Source of the DNA: a bacterium
GTDB lineage: Bacteria > Thermosulfidibacterota > Thermosulfidibacteria > Thermosulfidibacterales > Thermosulfidibacteraceae
Length of the DNA stretch: 18,713 nt
Direction: 5' to 3'
NCBI GenBank assembly: GCA_027022065.1
Contig: JALVZS010000222.1
Location: 1-18,713 of the forward strand
Shown here in pieces: positions 14,795 to 18,713 of the stretch (position 1 is its first letter; every line of letters starts with the position of its first letter). The notes beneath the pieces were generated by a model, which searched no databases, was not told the DNA's origin, and saw only the letters and a program-made list of their open reading frames with translations. The position numbers and the translations under genes are program-made.

Positions 14795-16262
14795 GCTGAA
14801 GTTTCTAGCCCTTCTAGCCCTCTTCGCTCTGGTGGTTTTCCCCACCTTGGGCAGGGTTACCTTATGGGACTCGGATGAGGGAAGGTATCTTGTGTGTGCC
14901 AAAAACGCCATTGAGCACGGAAGGTGGATCATTCCGGAGTACAACGGGGGAGACAGGATACAGAAACCCCCGCTTATGGTGTGGCTTGTGGCTGTATCCA
15001 GCCTGGCCTTTAACAATGGAAAGGTCAACGAGTTTTTCGCAAGGCTTCCCTCTGTGGCTGCGGCTTTTGGGGTTCTTGTGGTGCTCTTTCTGTTTGTTTC
15101 TTGGTACGCGAAAGATGAAAGGCTTGCACTTTACTCCTGCTTTTTTCTAAGCACAAGCCTTCTTTTCATCAAGCAGGCACGATTTGCCATAACCGACATG
15201 GTTCTTTTGTTCTTCATTGTCTCTGCTATCTGCTCAGGCGTTTATGCCCTTGAGAAGAGAAGCAGTTTGGCCTTTTACGCGGCCTTTGCTCTTTGCGGCA
15301 TAGGGTTTATGGACAAAGGACCCGTGGCCTTTGTGGTGCCCTCTTTGGTGGTCTTTCTCTGGAGTATATCCGAAAGAAGGCCTATACCCTGGAAGAAGGT
15401 GCCTTTTGGACTTCTAGTATTCCTGGTTCTTGCCCTGTGGTGGCCTCTGGTTGTGGGAAGGAGATACTGGGAGGCCTTCATAGTGAAATCCAACATTGAC
15501 AGAATGCTCCACAACCCCGCCTGGAAGACCAGCCTCTTTTTCTATGTGCTTAACTTTCCAGCCCACTTCATAACTGCATCCTGCCTCATCCCCACGGCCT
15601 TCTGGGCCTTAAAGAGATACAGAAGACCTGCTCTTTCCTTGTTCTTTATCTGGTTTTGGGTTGTATTCGTGCTTTTTTCCATCTCGGATACAAAGCGCTC
15701 TTCATACATTCTGCCCCTTTATCCTGCGGCGTCAGTTATTGTCGCATGGGCCTTTTTGAGGGCAAAGAGGCTTGTATGGGCCAAGACTTTAGCGCTTTTT
15801 GTGCTTCTGGGAGGGCTGGCACGCTGTCTTTACATTTTCTTCAAATACAATGCTCCATATCTTTGGTGCGTTCTTGCTCTTCTGGCAATGGCTTTTGCTG
15901 TTCTGCTTTACTTTGTGATAAGTAGAGAAAAGGCCTTCGTGGTGGTTGCATGTGCGCTTTTTGCCCTCTCTTACACCAATCTTTATCAGCCTGCGGCGGA
16001 TGTCCTCTTTCACTCTCCCAAAAGGTGCGTTGAGGAAATGAAGGCCTACGTGGACGGCGAGCCTCTGTACATATACGGCTCCCTGAGAGCCAACGAGCTA
16101 TGGTACTGGGGAAGGGAAAAGATTGAAAAAGTGGAGAAGTTAGGCGGACTGAAAGGCTTTGTGTACACGAGGAAAAGGAAAGATCTTGGCTTGCCTTTAA
16201 TTACCTGCTGCAGTTATCAAAAACATAGATTGTGCCTTTACAGGCTGAAAGGGGGAGAGTGA
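14775..16262 (+). CDS. ArnT/GT39-family membrane glycosyltransferase
   Basis: This 495-residue polytopic membrane protein belongs to the dolichyl-phosphate-mannose/ArnT-type glycosyltransferases, which move a sugar from a polyprenyl-phosphate carrier to a lipid or protein on the outer face of the inner membrane. After a first membrane segment (about 8-26) comes the first periplasmic loop with W-D-S-D34-E35-G-R, the acidic pair essential in this superfamily, then QKPPLMVWL and ARLPS. About ten further hydrophobic segments follow, and a soluble C-terminal part starts near residue 415. The acceptor (lipid A, protein or another glycan) cannot be read from sequence, so no gene symbol is given. ATG 14775 has no ribosome site. 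The kinase gene starts 1 base after its stop, so the two are probably cotranscribed. Confidence 0.88.
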   Translation: MLNGNYKLKFLALLALFALVVFPTLGRVTLWDSDEGRYLVCAKNAIEHGRWIIPEYNGGDRIQKPPLMVWLVAVSSLAFNNGKVNEFFARLPSVAAAFGVLVVLFLFVSWYAKDERLALYSCFFLSTSLLFIKQARFAITDMVLLFFIVSAICSGVYALEKRSSLAFYAAFALCGIGFMDKGPVAFVVPSLVVFLWSISERRPIPWKKVPFGLLVFLVLALWWPLVVGRRYWEAFIVKSNIDRMLHNPAWKTSLFFYVLNFPAHFITASCLIPTAFWALKRYRRPALSLFFIWFWVVFVLFSISDTKRSSYILPLYPAASVIVAWAFLRAKRLVWAKTLALFVLLGGLARCLYIFFKYNAPYLWCVLALLAMAFAVLLYFVISREKAFVVVACALFALSYTNLYQPAADVLFHSPKRCVEEMKAYVDGEPLYIYGSLRANELWYWGREKIEKVEKLGGLKGFVYTRKRKDLGLPLITCCSYQKHRLCLYRLKGGE

Positions 16263-16263
16263 T

Positions 16264-18378
16264 TTGAAGAAAGGCGTGGTAGCTTTTTTGATGGAGGATT
16301 TTCTCAAGAAGGCCGTTAGGGAAGGAACGCTGGATGATGTTATAGAGAAGGTGCTTTACTACCTTAAGGAAAGCGTTGATGCAGACTATGCGGCTATAAC
16401 CCTGTGGGACGGGGAGAACAGAATCTTTGTCTACCACAGGTACCTTTCCGAGGACATAGAAATACCGCCTGCAAAGCCGGGAAACTCTCCTTTAGGCGTT
16501 TGCATGCTCACGGAAGAGCCCATAAGGGGAGACTACGCCAAGTTTCCCAGAAGCGACAAAAAACTTGCCCAGTACATAGGGGATAGCTTCTGCATTCCCA
16601 TAGTGCTTCCCGAGAAGAACATCATAGGCGCCATAGGAATAGGAAGGAAGAGGGGCAGAAGGCCCTTTACCTACATAGCCGATGCAAACCTGAGAATTGC
16701 AAGCAACCTTTTATCCATAGTCATAAGCCTTAAGCTCTTTCAGGATCTTTTGGGTAGAGAGAGGAGGTTGGTAGAGGCCTTGGTGGATCTGCTACAGCAC
16801 CTTTTCAGGGAGAAGGAGGCGAAGCAGAGGAAGCTGTGGATTTTAAAGGCTATAAAGCATATGTTTGACGCTACATATTGTCTTTTGGGGAGGATAGACC
16901 ACGAAAAAAGGCAGATAGTGCCGATGCTATTTTTAGGTTTTGATAGGGAAGAGCTACCGCCTATTCCTTTTGGAGAAGGGATTATAGGTTCTGTGGCGGT
17001 AACACTAAAGCCCAAACTTTTTAAGAAATATCCTTTTGATAAAGTCCCGAAAGGTTATGAAGAGGAGGCGAAAAAGGTAAAAAGTGCAATGGCAGCTCTT
17101 ATTTCAGTTTTTGAAAAGCCTATGTATTCCCTTACCGTTGCGAGAAGTTGGGAGAAGCCAGGATACACCGAGGTGGACTTCTACTACTTCAACCTAACCA
17201 TACACATTCTCTCCCTGCTTCTTACCTTGGAGCATGAGATGGAAAGGGTTGAGAGGTTTGAGCGGCTGAGGAAGAGGATGGAGAGATTGGATGCGGTGGG
17301 AACCCTTGCAGGGGGTATAGCCCACGACTTCAATAATGTGGTGAATGTTATTATGGGATATGCCCAGCTTGGGTATGAGTCCACTGCAGACGAAGGCTCA
17401 AAAGAGCTGTTCAAGGTCATATACGATCAGTGCCAGCACGCTGCCAACATAATTAAGCAGATACTGGTGCTAACAAGAGGGGCTGAGGAGGAGAAAAAGG
17501 TTGTCAACCTCAAACACTTTATAAAAGGGTTAATACACCTGTTGAGAAGGACCTTGCCCGAAAATATTGAGGTCATCTATGAGGACGACGGGCACCCGGA
17601 GTATAAAGCAAAGATTGATCCCACGCAGTTTCACAGCATGATGCTCAACCTCGCATCCAACGCCAGAGACGCTATGCCGGAGGGAGGAAAACTCATAATA
17701 AGGCTTAAAAAACACAGGCTTCCCATATCCATACAGGGAGGGACGAGAAGCGCCATAGTTATAGAGGTTGAGGATACGGGATGCGGGATACCTGCAGAAA
17801 TTATAGACCGCATATTTGATCCCTTCTTCACCACAAAAGAGCCTGGCAAAGGAACGGGGCTGGGGCTTTCCCAGGTTCAGAGGGCGGTTTCTATTATGGA
17901 GGGCATGATAGATGTGGAGAGCACGCCTGGCAAGGGCACTAAGTTCATCATATACCTGCCAGAGGCCAAGGAAAACGGAAGGACCATTGAGGAGGAATTT
18001 TCACTGAAAGAGAAAAGATTTTCCGGCAAGGCCTTCGTGGTGGAGGACAACAGGGAGCTTTTAAAGCTTCTTGAAGGCTTTCTGCAGGGGGCAGGGCTCA
18101 TCGTTTGGGGATTTGAAGATCCGGAAGAAGCGCTCAAACTATTTGACGAAAAGAGACCCGATTGGCTCATAGCCGATGTGATGCTTCCCAAGATGGACGG
18201 GATAGAGCTTGCAAGAAGGTGCGTGCAGAAGTCTCCAGAGTTGAAGGTGGTTCTGATAACGGGCTACTCAAACAAGATTGCAGAGGCGAAGGAGTTTACC
18301 AAAGAGGCCAAGGCTACCTTTTTGCCCAAACCCTTTACAGCAGGGGAGCTTTTCTCCGCAATGGAGTCTTTAATGTGA
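16264..18378 (+). CDS. Soluble hybrid sensor histidine kinase (GAF-GAF-HisKA-HATPase-receiver)
   Basis: This 704-residue protein has no membrane segment and is probably a cytosolic sensor. Residues 10-160 look like a GAF domain, and about 175-325 a second, more divergent GAF-like region. A linking coiled coil (320-345) leads to HisKA with LAGGIAHDFNN, H354 being the phosphorylated His. The ATPase follows with the N box NLASNARDAMPEGG, G1 DTGCGIP, the F box and the G2 box GKGTGLGLSQV. A C-terminal receiver has E594/D595, phosphorylatable D638, T666 and K689. It uses a TTG start at 16264, with GGGAGA 6 bases upstream; ATG 16291 is the alternative. No DNA-binding response regulator is nearby, so its output partner is unknown. 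The second GAF region is more AT-rich (about 40% over 16861-17100) than the rest. Confidence 0.93.
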   Translation: MKKGVVAFLMEDFLKKAVREGTLDDVIEKVLYYLKESVDADYAAITLWDGENRIFVYHRYLSEDIEIPPAKPGNSPLGVCMLTEEPIRGDYAKFPRSDKKLAQYIGDSFCIPIVLPEKNIIGAIGIGRKRGRRPFTYIADANLRIASNLLSIVISLKLFQDLLGRERRLVEALVDLLQHLFREKEAKQRKLWILKAIKHMFDATYCLLGRIDHEKRQIVPMLFLGFDREELPPIPFGEGIIGSVAVTLKPKLFKKYPFDKVPKGYEEEAKKVKSAMAALISVFEKPMYSLTVARSWEKPGYTEVDFYYFNLTIHILSLLLTLEHEMERVERFERLRKRMERLDAVGTLAGGIAHDFNNVVNVIMGYAQLGYESTADEGSKELFKVIYDQCQHAANIIKQILVLTRGAEEEKKVVNLKHFIKGLIHLLRRTLPENIEVIYEDDGHPEYKAKIDPTQFHSMMLNLASNARDAMPEGGKLIIRLKKHRLPISIQGGTRSAIVIEVEDTGCGIPAEIIDRIFDPFFTTKEPGKGTGLGLSQVQRAVSIMEGMIDVESTPGKGTKFIIYLPEAKENGRTIEEEFSLKEKRFSGKAFVVEDNRELLKLLEGFLQGAGLIVWGFEDPEEALKLFDEKRPDWLIADVMLPKMDGIELARRCVQKSPELKVVLITGYSNKIAEAKEFTKEAKATFLPKPFTAGELFSAMESLM

Positions 18379-18381
18379 AAA

Positions 18382-18405
18382 AAGGCCCCCCGAAGGGGGG
18401 GCCTT
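18382..18405. terminator. Intrinsic terminator hairpin between convergent genes
   Basis: A perfect 10-bp stem, AAGGCCCCCC/GGGGGGCCTT, with loop GAAG lies in the 31-base gap between the kinase stop and the acyl-CoA dehydrogenase stop. Read on the - strand, the stem is continuous with a run of six T (complement of 18378-18383), so it should terminate the - strand gene well. On the + strand the following T content is weak (GGGTTTAT), but the very stable stem may still stop the kinase transcript. Confidence 0.85.
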
Positions 18406-18409
18406 GGGT

Positions 18410-18713
18410 TTATCTATAGCTTTTAGGAAGACCCAGAATGTGCTGGGCTATGTAGTTCAGGGCCATCTGTTGGGTCACGGGGGCAAGCCTTACCAGGTTT
18501 ATCTCCCTCCACCACCTTTCCACATGGTACTCTTTTGCGTATCCGTATCCGCCGTGGACCTGCATGGCCCAGTAAACAGCTTTAAATGCCGCTTCTACCG
18601 CAACGGTTTTTGCTATGTTGGCCGCCGCACCGATTTCTCTGTAGTGGGCGTCGTTGTCAAAGAGCCAGGCTGCCTTGTATCCCATAACCTCAGCGCACTC
18701 TAACTCGCAGTAG
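18410..18713 (-). CDS. Acyl-CoA dehydrogenase (C-terminal part only)
   Basis: These are the last 100 or so residues of an acyl-CoA dehydrogenase, an FAD enzyme that introduces a C2-C3 double bond into acyl-CoA thioesters. The frame is open to the window edge, so the start lies outside; the ATG at 18685 is internal (upstream residues read ECAEV). The helix beginning MGYKAAWLFD and the segment QVHGGYGYAKEYHVER are hallmarks of the family's C-terminal helical domain, where FAD of the neighbouring subunit is contacted. The end of the protein, WWREINLVRLAPVTQQM, differs from the usual Y-E-G-T-S-E-I-Q pattern that contains the Glu base in some members, so the substrate subclass is unclear. It ends at the shared terminator. 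Confidence 0.9.
   Translation of the reverse strand, partial: YCELECAEVMGYKAAWLFDNDAHYREIGAAANIAKTVAVEAAFKAVYWAMQVHGGYGYAKEYHVERWWREINLVRLAPVTQQMALNYIAQHILGLPKSYR

Noticed and set aside
1-18713. tRNA genes, CRISPR arrays, insertion sequences, prophage genes
   Set aside because: No repeat-spacer pattern, transposase, integrase, terminal inverted repeats or tRNA-like fold was found by eye.

Overview
The window is a gene-dense stretch of a bacterial chromosome. It has no tRNA, rRNA, CRISPR or IS element that I can see, and no gene-free gap above about 50 bases. Arginine is mostly AGA/AGG, the proteins are rich in Lys, Glu, Val and Ile, and the mix of genes (GatCAB amidotransferase, COG0731-type radical SAM, DUF89, Cys-rich FMN oxidoreductase, ArnT-like lipid glycosyltransferase, phasin-like protein) suggests a Gram-negative-type, probably thermophilic bacterium, loosely like Thermodesulfobacteriota, Aquificota or Thermosulfidibacter relatives. 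That placement is inference; I cannot name the species.

Region 1 (1-6896, + strand) reads as one run: the end of gatA, gatB (probably starting at TTG 780), a small toxin-antitoxin pair, hisC, a 717-residue protein joining a PLD-type nuclease domain to a P-loop ATPase, and tyrA. Two identical perfect 16-bp palindromes, TGTTCCACGTGGAACA, lie at 3857-3872 and 6194-6209. They match the known ParB-binding site parS. One sits just before the PLD-ATPase gene, in its ribosome-binding region, and the other lies inside the tyrA coding sequence. The window therefore probably includes part of the chromosomal centromere and lies near the replication origin.

Region 2 (6909-14728, - strand) is a tightly packed ten-gene run, read right to left: a phasin-like coiled-coil protein, hisB, hisH, a radical SAM protein with a helix-hairpin-helix tail, a DUF89 metal-dependent phosphatase-like protein, a nitronate-monooxygenase-family flavoprotein, a COG0731 radical SAM protein with a C-terminal winged helix, an exported DJ-1/PfpI protein, tilS and hpt. 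Most junctions are ATGA/GTGA overlaps or short overlaps, so translation is probably coupled. It combines histidine biosynthesis with tRNA modification, purine salvage and several likely repair or damage-control functions.

Region 3 (14775-18378, + strand) starts from a 46-bp divergent promoter region. It encodes an ArnT/GT39-like membrane glycosyltransferase and a soluble hybrid histidine kinase (two GAF-like regions, HisKA, HATPase, receiver). A strong hairpin at 18382-18405 separates the kinase from the convergent 3' end of an acyl-CoA dehydrogenase gene that runs off the right edge.

The observations most worth following are the parS pair, the undescribed PLD nuclease-ATPase gene bracketed by it, and the toxin-antitoxin pair of different base composition set between gatB and hisC.
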